Made by a program: the position numbers and the translations under genes. Of a stretch of DNA of 64,000 bases, positions 17,930 through 28,600 are shown piece after piece. This DNA is from Flavobacteriaceae bacterium UJ101 (lineage in GTDB: Bacteria; Bacteroidota; Bacteroidia; Flavobacteriales; UJ101), in NCBI GenBank assembly GCA_001880285.1, contig CP016269.1:1436501-1500500 (forward strand), in the 5' to 3' direction. Each line of letters opens with the position of its first letter. The stretch's first letter is position 1. The notes beneath the pieces were generated by a model, which made no database searches, was not told the DNA's origin, and was given only the letters and a program-made list of their open reading frames with translations.

Positions 17930-19360
17930 ATGAAGAAAAGTATATCCTTTATACTCATAGTATTTCAAATGCATTTATTTGGACAATACAATGAATATGT
18001 CAAAAAAAAGCTTACTCAAATTGATAGTTTATATGGAATAGATGAAGAATTGACCATACAAATAAGTAATGAACTGGCAGAATATGCAACACAACATCAT
18101 AATGATGAACTTTTTGTTCAATCTCAGTTATATGCTGTTCAATTATTATTTAATCAAAAAAAATATAATGAAGCTATTGTAAAAGTTAAAGAATTAATTG
18201 AAACAGCTAAAACTACTAACAAAAATCAATTAGTTTATTGTTTAACCATTTTAAACAATTTTTATGTACAATTAGGTTTAAATAACGAATCTGATCAGTT
18301 AACCAATCAAATTTTAAATCTTTATAAAGGAGAAAACTCTTCAAATGCTTACTTAACAAAAGGAAATATCTATATATCTAAAATACAATTATTAACAAGC
18401 TATTCTGAATTTAATGATCTAAACCTTGATGAGCAAAAAAATAAAAATACAATTTTAAACTATGCCAAGAAAGCCTATCATTATTATAATAAAATAGATT
18501 CATCTAATCAAAATTATTTATTTTTTAAATTAAATGGATTAAATACAATGCATTTAGCATATTACAATCTAAATAACGTAGATTCTACAATCTATTATAC
18601 TAATCAATTAAAATATTATTTTGAAAAAAATAATCAACTAAAAGAAAATAAACTCATCTTCTTTTTTTATTATTTTGCTCAAGGTAGAACCTTCTTATTA
18701 AAAGAAGAGTATTCAAAAGCATTATTTTATTTTAATAAAGCATTAAAAAATATTGAATATAACTCTTCTCCAGAATCTAAAATGTATTTATATAAAGATT
18801 TATCCAAAACCTATACTTATTTATCTGATACCCTAAAAAATAAAGAATACACACTACAATACTTTCATTTAAAAGATAGTATAAGTAATGTTAGAAATAA
18901 TATACGAAATGCATATCATGATGAAATTATAAAAAAATCTCAGAAAAGAGAATCTGAAAAATATTATGGATTAATTATAAGCTTTTTCATTCTATTATTG
19001 TTAATAAGTCTTTTCTTTATTTTCTATAAAAAGAAAAAAAGAGAATTAACCGATCAAACCAATAAAACACTCGTTTTAAATAATCTTGATAAATTATTAG
19101 AATTAGCAAAAAGTAATGATATTTTGTTTCAGACTACTTTTAATGAACTATATCCAGAGTTCATTGCAAAAATACCAACATTTTTAACAGAAGATGAAAT
19201 CAAAATTTGCTCTATGATTAAATTAAATTTTTCTTCAAAAGAAATTTCACAATATACTTTTACAAGTATACGAACTATTGAAAATAAACGATATAGAATA
19301 CGAAAAAAGCTTGATTTAGATACTAAAACCAAGTTAAACCAATATTTAAAAAATTTATAA
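17930..19360 (+). CDS. Membrane TPR protein with C-terminal LuxR-type HTH (regulator)
   Basis: 476 residues from the ATG at 17930, chosen over an in-frame ATG at 17912 because it directly begins the signal peptide MKKSISFILIVFQMHLFGQ. TPR-like helices fill most of the protein, one transmembrane helix lies about two thirds along (YYGLIISFFILLLLISLFF), and the C-terminal 60 residues form a LuxR-like HTH (LTEDEIKICSMIKLNFSSKEIS, then SIRTIENKRYRIRKKL). The HTH would be cytoplasmic and the TPRs periplasmic, so it may pass an envelope signal to DNA. Divergent from the two fibre-like genes. Confidence 0.82.
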   Translation: MKKSISFILIVFQMHLFGQYNEYVKKKLTQIDSLYGIDEELTIQISNELAEYATQHHNDELFVQSQLYAVQLLFNQKKYNEAIVKVKELIETAKTTNKNQLVYCLTILNNFYVQLGLNNESDQLTNQILNLYKGENSSNAYLTKGNIYISKIQLLTSYSEFNDLNLDEQKNKNTILNYAKKAYHYYNKIDSSNQNYLFFKLNGLNTMHLAYYNLNNVDSTIYYTNQLKYYFEKNNQLKENKLIFFFYYFAQGRTFLLKEEYSKALFYFNKALKNIEYNSSPESKMYLYKDLSKTYTYLSDTLKNKEYTLQYFHLKDSISNVRNNIRNAYHDEIIKKSQKRESEKYYGLIISFFILLLLISLFFIFYKKKKRELTDQTNKTLVLNNLDKLLELAKSNDILFQTTFNELYPEFIAKIPTFLTEDEIKICSMIKLNFSSKEISQYTFTSIRTIENKRYRIRKKLDLDTKTKLNQYLKNL

Positions 19361-19367
19361 AAGAAAA

Positions 19368-19466
19368 CCTCGTCCAAACTTTGAACGAGGTATAACTCAC
19401 TTGTGTAACTTTACTACTACTAACTCTAAAACTTAACAACTATTTAAATACAAACAGTGTGCCAAA
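19368..19466 (-). ncRNA. Candidate small RNA or repeat element, copy 1
   Basis: Bases 19381-19454 are identical to 36739-36812 over 74 positions. Read on the minus strand the element ends in a hairpin (arms inside 19368-19390, CCTCGTTC...) followed by a T-rich run, like a terminator. The hairpin arms differ from copy 2 but keep pairing through G-C/G-U exchanges. It sits in the gap between the TPR/LuxR regulator and pgk, beyond the pgk terminator, so it would need its own promoter. RNA status is inferred. Confidence 0.45.
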
Positions 19467-19487
19467 AACACTTTTTAAAACAAAAAA

Positions 19488-19512
19488 ATCCTTTATATTT
19501 TTATAAAGGATT
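19488..19512 (-). terminator. Rho-independent terminator of pgk
   Basis: Stem AATCCTTTATA / TATAAAGGATT with a three- to four-base loop, followed on the minus strand by a T-run. It lies 24 bases past the pgk stop codon. Confidence 0.85.
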
Positions 19513-19535
19513 GTATTATACATAATTAACTTTAT

Positions 19536-20726
19536 TTATTTTAAAATAGCCGCTACACCTGGTAATTCTTTTCCTTCTAAAGATTCTAACATAGCTCCAC
19601 CACCAGTTGATACATAAGAAACTTTATCAGCATAGCCAAATTGTTTTACAGCAGCTACTGAATCACCTCCTCCTACTAAAGAGAATGCACCATTCTGAGT
19701 AGCTTTAAATATAGCATCACCAATAGCCTTTGTTCCAACTGCAAAGTTTTCCATTTCAAAAACACCTAAAGGTCCATTCCATAAGATTGTTTTTGAATTA
19801 TAAATTACTTCAGAAAATTTTGCAATCGTTTTAGGACCTATATCTAAACCTTGCCATCCAGCAGGAATTTCTTTAGTTAACACAATTTTTCTATCTGCTT
19901 CGTTAGAAAAAGCATTAGCAGCAATTGAATCTTCTCCTATTAATACTTCAACATTTTGTTTTTTAGCAGCCTCTAAAATATCCAATGCTAATTGTAATTT
20001 ATCATCTTCACAAATAGAATCTCCAATATCTCCACCAAGTGCCTTTACAAATGTATAAGTCATTCCTCCACCAATAATCAAATTATCAACTGCAGGTAAA
20101 ATATTTTCAATAATGGTAATTTTAGAAGATACTTTAGATCCTCCTAAAATAGCTGTAACAGGCTTTTCTCCATCTTTCAACACTTTATTAATTGCTTCAA
20201 TTTCTTTAGCTAATAAATAACCAAAGCATTTATTCTCTCCAAAAAATTCTGCTACAATTGCAGTGGAAGCATGAGCTCTATGCGCTGTTCCAAAGGCATC
20301 ATTCACATAAATATCACCTAATTTAGCTAATTTTTCAGCAAAGGCTCTATCACCATCTTTTTCTTCTTTGTGAAAACGTAAGTTTTCTAATAATAAAATT
20401 TCACCAGGTTCTAGATTTGCAACAACTTGTTCAACTTCTGGACCTACACAATTAGGTACAAACTTAACTTGAACATTTAAAACTTCTGTAAGATGATCCA
20501 CTACATGTTTCAATGAAAAATCATCTGAAACAATCCCTTTAGGACGTCCCAAATGTGACATCAAAATACAACTTCCTCCATCTTCTAAAATTTTTATAAT
20601 TGTCGGTTTTGCAGCTTGAATTCTAGTATCATCTGTTATTTCTCTATTTTCATTCAATGGAACATTAAAATCAACACGAATAAGCGCTTTTTTATCTTTA
20701 AAATTAAAATCGTTGATGGTCTTCAT
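19536..20726 (-). CDS. pgk: Phosphoglycerate kinase
   Basis: 396 residues. Glycolytic enzyme that transfers phosphate from 1,3-bisphosphoglycerate to ADP. Signatures: [14 protein letters not shown] near the start, [33 protein letters not shown], the [11 protein letters not shown] block and the nucleotide-binding [13 protein letters not shown] and [19 protein letters not shown] at the end. Full length for a bacterial PGK. It diverges from rpiB across a 577-bp A+T-rich gap. Confidence 0.97.
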   Translation of the reverse strand: MKTINDFNFKDKKALIRVDFNVPLNENREITDDTRIQAAKPTIIKILEDGGSCILMSHLGRPKGIVSDDFSLKHVVDHLTEVLNVQVKFVPNCVGPEVEQVVANLEPGEILLLENLRFHKEEKDGDRAFAEKLAKLGDIYVNDAFGTAHRAHASTAIVAEFFGENKCFGYLLAKEIEAINKVLKDGEKPVTAILGGSKVSSKITIIENILPAVDNLIIGGGMTYTFVKALGGDIGDSICEDDKLQLALDILEAAKKQNVEVLIGEDSIAANAFSNEADRKIVLTKEIPAGWQGLDIGPKTIAKFSEVIYNSKTILWNGPLGVFEMENFAVGTKAIGDAIFKATQNGAFSLVGGGDSVAAVKQFGYADKVSYVSTGGGAMLESLEGKELPGVAAILK

Positions 20727-21303
20727 TTATATAATAATTTGGATTCTTAAAATTGAATTACAAATTTAGTTTTTTAAATTGAATTTTTTGGAAGGATTTC
20801 AAAATCATTTTTCAACGAATAGTAATACATATTATATTATTTATTTAAATTTTTAAAAAAGAATAATTGTTTATAATATAGGGACTGTTGATAAGTTAAT
20901 AACTTTTGTTTAATTAATTTTTTAAGATTGATTTCAATAGATTTATCAACGTATTATTTAAAATATATAATTGTTAATCAATAATTTAATTAGTTATAAA
21001 CAAAATTTATTGAATTGTTAATTTATCTATTTTTTGATATAAAAAATGTTTAAAATAGTGTAAATTTGTAGAAAAAGTTGTCATTATTTTTAGCCATAAA
21101 AAGAATAAAAAATACTTGACTTGAATTGTTTTTTTTCGAATTACTTTTTTTAGAATATGAGTCAAGAAAAAGGTTTCATATTTAATTAAAATTTAGTTTA
21201 TTTTTATTAACAATTTAGTAAAGTTTGTTTTAACTTAATTTTAAATAACTTAGCATTTTCGAATAAGAATGATTGTTGAAAACTAAAACTTAAAATAAAT
21301 AAA
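20727..21303. other. 577-bp A+T-rich intergenic region; possible origin-type region
   Basis: No gene is visible. It holds the promoters of pgk and rpiB and is extremely A+T-rich. DnaA-box-like 9-mers occur at 20886-20894 (minus strand, TTATCAACA) and 20943-20951 (TTATCAACG), each departing from TTATCCACA by one or two bases. The base skew of same-orientation genes appears to change sign around here. A replication origin is possible but unproven; a plain promoter region is the simpler reading. Confidence 0.3.
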
Positions 21304-21735
21304 ATGAAAATTTCATTAGGATCAGATCATGCAGGAGTAGAATATAAAGCTAAAATTATTGAGTTATTAACATCTCAAGATATTGAAATAAAAGATTTTG
21401 GACCTTTTTCAACAGATAGTGTTGATTATCCAGATTATATTCACCCTGTTGCACATGATGTTGAAAAGGGAAATGCAGATTTAGGTATTATATTATGTGG
21501 TAGTGGAAATGGTGCTGCTATGACAGCTAATAAACACCAAGGAATTCGTTGTGGTTTGGTTTGGACATCCGAATTGGCCGAATTAACACGTTTACATAAT
21601 GATGCTAATATTATTTCAATTCCAGCTCGTTTTGTTGATTTGGAAACAGCTCTTGAAATTGTTAAAACATTTATATCAACTGATTTTGAAGGCGGAAGAC
21701 ATCAAAAAAGAGTTGATAAGATAGCATGTAACTAA
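21304..21735 (+). CDS. rpiB: Ribose-5-phosphate isomerase B
   Basis: 143 residues. Interconverts ribose-5-phosphate and ribulose-5-phosphate in the pentose phosphate pathway. RpiB/LacAB family marks: LGSDHAGVEYK at the N-terminus, DYPDYIHPVAHDV, the catalytic-loop block LCGSGNGAAMTANKHQGIRC, and the HNDANIISIPARF segment. Full length for the family. The following lipoprotein gene starts 21 nt after the stop. Confidence 0.95.
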   Translation: MKISLGSDHAGVEYKAKIIELLTSQDIEIKDFGPFSTDSVDYPDYIHPVAHDVEKGNADLGIILCGSGNGAAMTANKHQGIRCGLVWTSELAELTRLHNDANIISIPARFVDLETALEIVKTFISTDFEGGRHQKRVDKIACN

Positions 21736-21755
21736 TATTGAGTTACTATATAAAA

Positions 21756-22277
21756 ATGAGAATATTAGGTTTAATAATTTTTATATTTATTTTTTTAAAT
21801 TGTTCATCCAATTATTCAGGAATTGTTTATGAAGGGAATAAATTTAATACTATCATTTTACATGAGACTACTATGTTAGATGTAATTAAGATCTATGGTA
21901 AACCAAAAAAAGTAATCAATTGGGAAGGTAATAAAGAAAATTTTTATAAAAAAAAGATTTCTTTTACTTACGATATTTCTGATTCTATCCATAAGATTAA
22001 TTATATAACCTTTTTTAAAAATTTTAAAGGTAAAACTACTAAAGGATTACTATTGAATAATGCTTTAATTTTAGATAGTGTGTTGAAATATTATCCAAAT
22101 GGTAATTGGGAAATTTCTTATGATTCATTAGAATTATCGTATTGGAAGAATAACATATATTTTATTTTAGATTATAAAAATAAAAGCCCCTTTACTTATA
22201 ATTCTTTTCAAGAAAGAGATTCTATTTTAAAAGATCAATATCGTTTGAAAAAAATCAAAGAAACGATAATATATTAA
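21756..22277 (+). CDS. Small lipoprotein of unknown function
   Basis: 173 residues from the ATG at 21756; an upstream in-frame TTG at 21738 would put extra residues ahead of the signal peptide, so I reject it. The signal peptide MRILGLIIFIFIFLNC places the lipid Cys at residue 15. The rest is Lys/Asn/Tyr-rich with a TMLDVIKIYGKPKK segment that resembles the start of many small SmpA/BamE-like or periplasmic lipoproteins, but I cannot assign a family. Likely co-transcribed with rpiB. Confidence 0.65.
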   Translation: MRILGLIIFIFIFLNCSSNYSGIVYEGNKFNTIILHETTMLDVIKIYGKPKKVINWEGNKENFYKKKISFTYDISDSIHKINYITFFKNFKGKTTKGLLLNNALILDSVLKYYPNGNWEISYDSLELSYWKNNIYFILDYKNKSPFTYNSFQERDSILKDQYRLKKIKETIIY

Positions 22278-22605
22278 TAAGATAATTTGTTGATAATGTA
22301 AATATTAAAATGATTTTATTATAAGTTTTTAACAAATATGTATATTATATTAAATAGTATATCGATATTTTATAGATATATAACAAAAGTAGGTTCATAA
22401 ATACGATCTAAAAAAAGAATTTATTTTTTGAATAATAATTAATGTATTTGTAATAATTAATATATTTTTTTTTATATTTTATAAAATATTCATTATTATA
22501 TTATAATTATTATTAAAATAGATTTTAGTATTAATCGAAAAATAACTATGAATTTTAACATTTTTTTTGTATTCTTATGATTATATATACAAACAAAATG
22601 ATATG
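22278..22605. other. A+T-rich intergenic region upstream of the fibre operon
   Basis: About 325 bases with almost no G or C and several short palindromes (for example around 22356-22384). Another TTATCAACA is present on the minus strand at 22288-22296. It must contain the operon promoter, but I found no perfect TAnnTTTG; ATGTATTTG near 22443 is the nearest match. No gene is visible. Confidence 0.4.
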
Positions 22606-25600
22606 ATGAGGGGCTTTTATATTTTATGTTTGACTTTTTTTTCAGTTATTCATATTTTTTCACAAGTAGGGGTTAATACAGATAATCCAACAGAAACTTT
22701 AGATGTTAACGGGACATTACGTGTTCGTGAAATTGATAATGGTACTACATTAGCTACTAGAGATTCAATTTTAGTAGTAAGTGGGAAGGGAATTGTACAA
22801 AAAGTTTCAGCTGCAGCTGTAGTAGCTGAAGGGGGAAATTCACCAGGAAATGTTTCTGTTTTAACAGATGGAACCGTTATTGTTGGTTCCGGAACTACAA
22901 ATCAAGAAATAACGTTGGGACAAAATGGAGCTACTACGAATCAAGTATTAAAATGGAATGGTACTTCGTGGGTTGCTTCTGATGATTTAAATACGGATAA
23001 TCAAACGTTGACTAATTTAAGTTTAAATTCGAGTAATGTATTAAGTATTAGTTTAGAAGATGGGGGAACTAAGACACTTGATTTAAGTAGTTTGAACAAT
23101 ATAGGCACAGACGATCAGCAATTAAGTTTAACGGGTAATAGTTTATCTTTAGAAGATGGCGGTACCGCGATTGATTTAAGTGGTTATTTAGACAATACAG
23201 ACGATCAGCAATTAAGTTTAATGGGTAACAGTTTATCTTTAGAAGATGGTGGCACAGCAATTGACTTAAGTAGCTACTTAGATAATACAGATAATCAACA
23301 ATTAAGTTTAACGGGCAATAGTTTAGCCCTAGAGGACGGAGGCACCGCGATTGATTTAAGTGGCTACCTAGATAATACGGACAATCAGACAATTACGGAT
23401 TTAAGTTTAAACTCGAGTAACGTATTAAGTATTAGTATAGAAGATGGTGGCACAGAGACGTTAGATTTGAGCAGTTTAAACAATAGTGGAACGGATGATC
23501 AACAGTTAAGCTTAACCGGCAATAGTTTGGCTTTAGAAGACGGAGGCACAGCAATTGACTTAAGTAGCTACTTAGATAATACAGACAATCAGACGATTAC
23601 GGATTTAAGTATAAACTCAAGTAATGTGTTGAGCATTAGCATAGAAGATGGTGGCACGGAGACCTTAGATTTGAGTAGTTTAAACAATAGTGGAACAGAC
23701 GATCAGCAATTAAGTTTAACGGGCAATAGTTTAGCTCTAGAGGACGGAGGAACAGCGATTGATTTGAGTGGCTACTTAGATAATACGGATAATCAGCAAT
23801 TAAGTTTAACGGGCAATAGTTTATCCTTAGAAGACGGAGGCACTGCAATTGATTTAAGCGGCTACCTAGATAATACGGACAATCAAACAATTACGGATTT
23901 AAGTATAAACTCGAGTAACGTATTGAGTATTAGCATAGAAGATGGTGGTACGGAGACGTTAGACTTAAGTAGTTTAAATAATAGTGGAACGGATGATCAA
24001 CAATTAAGCTTAACAGGTAATAGTTTAGCCCTAGAGGACGGAGGAACCGCGATCGACTTGAGTGGTTACTTAGATAATACGGACAATCAAACAATTACGG
24101 ACTTAAGTATAAACTCGAGTAACGTATTGAGTATTAGCATAGAAGATGGCGGTACAGAGACGTTAGATTTGAGTAGTTTAAACAATAGTGGAACAGACGA
24201 TCAACAATTAAGTTTAACCGGCAACAGTTTATCTTTAGAAGATGGCGGCACAGCAATTGACTTAAGTAGCTACTTAGATAATACAGACAATCAGACGATT
24301 ACGGATTTAAGTATAAACTCAAGTAATGTGTTGAGCATTAGCATAGAAGATGGTGGCACGGAGACCTTAGATTTGAGTAGTTTAAACAATAGTGGAACAG
24401 ACGATCAGCAATTAAGTTTAACGGGCAATAGTTTAGCTCTAGAGGATGGAGGAACCGCGATCGACTTGAGTGGTTACTTAGATAATACGGACAATCAAAC
24501 AATTACGGACTTAAGTATAAACTCGAGTAACGTATTGAGTATTAGCATAGAAGATGGCGGTACAGAGACGTTAGATTTGAGTAGTTTAAACAATAGTGGA
24601 ACAGACGATCAACAATTAAGTTTAACCGGCAACAGTTTATCTTTAGAAGATGGCGGCACAGCAATTGACTTAAGTAGCTACTTAGATAATACAGACAATC
24701 AGACGATTACGGATTTAAGTATAAACTCAAGTAATGTGTTGAGCATTAGCATAGAAGATGGTGGCACGGAGACCTTAGATTTGAGTAGTTTAAACAATAG
24801 TGGAACAGACGATCAGCAATTAAGTTTAACGGGCAATAGTTTAGCTCTAGAGGATGGAGGAACAGCGATTGATTTGAGTGGCTACTTAGATAATACGGAT
24901 AATCAGCAATTAAGTTTAACCGGCAATAGTTTATCCTTAGAAGACGGAGGCACTGCAATTGATTTAAGCGGCTACCTAGATAATACGGACAATCAAACAA
25001 TTACGGATTTAAGTATAAACTCGAGTAATGTATTAAGTATTAGCATAGAAGATGGCGGTACAGAGACGTTAGATTTAAGTAGTTTAAATAATAGTGGAAC
25101 AGACGATCAGCAATTAAGTTTAACCGGCAATAGTTTATCCTTAGAAGACGGAGGCACTGCAATTGATTTAAGCGGCTACCTAGATAATACGGACAATCAA
25201 ACAATTACGGATTTAAGTATAAACTCGAGTAATGTATTAAGTATTAGCATAGAAGATGGCGGTACAGAGACGTTAGATTTAAGTAGTTTAAATAATAGTG
25301 GAACAGACGATCAGCAATTAAGTTTAACCGGCAATAGTTTATCCTTAGAAGACGGAGGCACTGCAATTGATTTAAGCGGCTACCTAGATAATACGGACAA
25401 TCAAACAATTACGGATTTAAGTATAAACTCGAGTAATGTGTTGAGCATTAGCATAGAAGATGGAGGTACAGAGACGTTAGATTTGAGTAGTTTAAACAAT
25501 AGTGGAACGGATGACCAACAATTAAGTTTAACAGGTAATAGTTTAGCTCTAGAAGATGGCGGCACTGCAATTGATTTAAGTGGCTATTTAGATAATACAG

Positions 25601-28600
25601 ACAACCAACAATTAAGTTTAACGGGTAACAGTTTATCTTTAGAAGATGGAGGTACCGCGATCGACTTGAGTGGCTACTTAGATAATACAGACAATCAGCA
25701 ATTAAGTTTAACGGGTAACAGTTTATCCTTAGAAGATGGAGGTACCGCGATCGACTTGAGTGGCTACCTAGATAATACGGACAATCAGACAATTACGGAT
25801 TTAAGTATAAATTCGAGTAACGTATTGAGTATTAGTATAGAAGATGGAGGTACAGAGACGTTAGATTTGAGCAGTTTAAACAATAGTGGAACGGATGATC
25901 AACAGTTAAGTTTAACAGGCAATAATTTGGCTTTAGAAGATGGCGGCACTGCGATTGACTTAAGTGGCTACTTAGATAACACGGATAATCAACAATTAAG
26001 TTTAACGGGTAATAGTTTAGCTCTAGAGGACGGAGGAACAGCGATCGACTTAAGCAGCTACCTAGATAATACGGACAATCAAACAATTACGGATTTAAGT
26101 ATAAATTCGAGTAATGTATTAAGTATTAGCATAGAAGATGGTGGCACGGAGACCTTAGACTTAAGTAGTTTAAACAATAGTGGAACGGATGATCAACAAT
26201 TAAGCTTAACAGGTAATAGTTTAGCTCTAGAAGACGGAGGCACTGCAATTGATTTAAGTGGTTATTTGGATAATACGGACAATCAGACGATTACAGATTT
26301 AAGTATAAACTCGAGTAATGTATTAAGTATTAGTATAGAAGATGGTGGTACAGAGACGTTAGACTTAAGTAGTTTAAACAATAGTGGAACGGACGATCAG
26401 CAATTAAGTTTAACGGGTAACAGTTTATCCTTAGAAGATGGAGGTACCGCGATCGACTTGAGCGGCTACCTAGATAATACGGACAATCAAACAATTACGG
26501 ATTTAAGTATAAATTCGAGTAATGTATTAAGTATTAGCATAGAAGATGGTGGCACGGAGACGTTAGACTTAAGTAGTTTAAATAATAGTGGAACGGATGA
26601 TCAACAATTAAGCTTAACAGGTAATAGTTTAGCTCTAGAAGACGGAGGCACTGCAATTGATTTAAGTGGTTATTTGGACAATACAGATAATCAACAATTA
26701 AGTTTAACAGGCAATAGTTTAGCTCTAGAGGACGGAGGAACCGCGATTGATTTAAGTGGCTACTTAGACAATACAGATAATCAGCAATTAAGTTTAACGG
26801 GTAACAGTTTATCCTTAGAAGATGGAGGAACCGCGATCGACTTGAGTGGCTACTTAGATAATACGGACAATCAGACAATTACGAATTTAAGTATAAATTC
26901 GAGTAACGTATTGAGTATTAGTATAGAAGATGGAGGTACAGAGACGTTAGATTTGAGCAGTTTAAACAATAGTGGAACGGATGATCAACAATTAAGTTTA
27001 ACAGGTAATAGTTTAGCTCTAGAAGACGGAGGCACTGCAATTGATTTGAGCGGTTATTTGGACAATACAGATAATCAAACGATTACCGATTTAAGTATAA
27101 ATTCGAGTAATGTATTAAGTATTAGCATAGAAGACGGTGGCACGGAGACGTTAGACTTAAGTAGTTTAAATAATAGTGGAACGGATGATCAACAGTTAAG
27201 TTTAACGGGTAATAGTTTAGCTCTAGAAGATGGCGGCACAGCGATCGACTTGAGTGGTTACTTAGATAATACGGATAATCAACAATTAAGTTTAACGGGT
27301 AATAGTTTATCTTTAGAAGACGGAGGAACCGCGATCGACTTGAGTAGCTATTTAGATAATACAGACAATCAGACGATTACAGATTTAAGTATAAACTCGA
27401 GTAACGTATTGAGTATTAGCATAGAAGATGGCGGTACAGAGACCTTAGATTTGAGCAGTTTAAACAATAGTGGAACGGATGATCAACAATTAAGTTTAAC
27501 GGGTAATAGTTTGGCTTTAGAAGATGGCGGCACTGCGATTGACTTAAGTGGCTATTTGGATAATACAGACAATCAACAATTAAGCTTGACAGGTAATAGT
27601 TTATCTTTAGAAGATGGAGGAACAGCAATTGACTTAAGTAGCTATTTAGATAATACAGATAATCAGACAATTACAGATTTAAGTTTGAATTCGAGTAATG
27701 TATTAAGCATTAGCATAGAAGATGGCGGTACAGAGACGTTAGATTTGAGCAGTTTAAACAATAGTGGAACGGATGATCAACAATTAAGTTTAACGGGTAA
27801 TAGTTTGGCCCTAGAAGATGGCGGCACAGCAATCGACTTAAGTGGCTATTTAGACAATACAGATAATCAGCAATTAAGTTTAACGGGCAATAGTTTAGCC
27901 CTAGAGGACGGAGGAACCGCGATCGACTTGAGTAGCTACTTAGATAATACAGACAATCAGACGATTACGGACTTAAGTTTAAATTCGAGTAACGTATTAA
28001 GTATTAGCATAGAAGATGGAGGTACAGAGACGTTAGATTTGAGCAGTTTAAACAATAGTGGAACGGACGATCAGCAATTAAGTTTAACGGGCAATAGTTT
28101 AGCTCTAGAAGACGGAGGCACTGCAATTGATTTAAGCGGTTATTTGGACAATACAGATAATCAGCAATTAAGTTTAACCGGCAATAGTTTATCTTTAGAA
28201 AATGGCGGCGCAGCAATCGATTTAAGTAGTTATTTGGATAATACGGACAATCAAAATTTAGATTCAGTATTAACTCAAGGGAATGATGCTAGTGGAAATA
28301 CTATTGAAAATTTAGCAAATCCAACAAATGCACAAGATGCAGCAACAAAGAATTATGTAGATACAGCAATCAGTGCTTTAACCGATACAAAAAATGAGCA
28401 ATCTATTACCTATAATACAACAGATGATAAAGTTCAATTATTAAATGATGATAATTCAGAAAATAGCTCTGTTTCAAGATCAGATATTGATAAACAAAGT
28501 ATTGATACTTTTGAAATAAGTGGAAATGCAGTTAATTTGAAGATTGAAAATGCAACACAAGAATCCTTTAATTTATCGGCAACTACACCAACTGATGGTC

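Noticed and set aside
23069-28216. Minus-strand open frames of 70-114 residues inside the repeat tract
   Set aside because: They recur with the repeat period and have low-complexity, Leu/Tyr/Asn-rich products. They are antisense shadows of the coding repeats, not genes.
22993-28242. CRISPR-like or tandem non-coding array
   Set aside because: The units are in frame within one coding sequence, have no spacers and encode a conserved peptide pattern.
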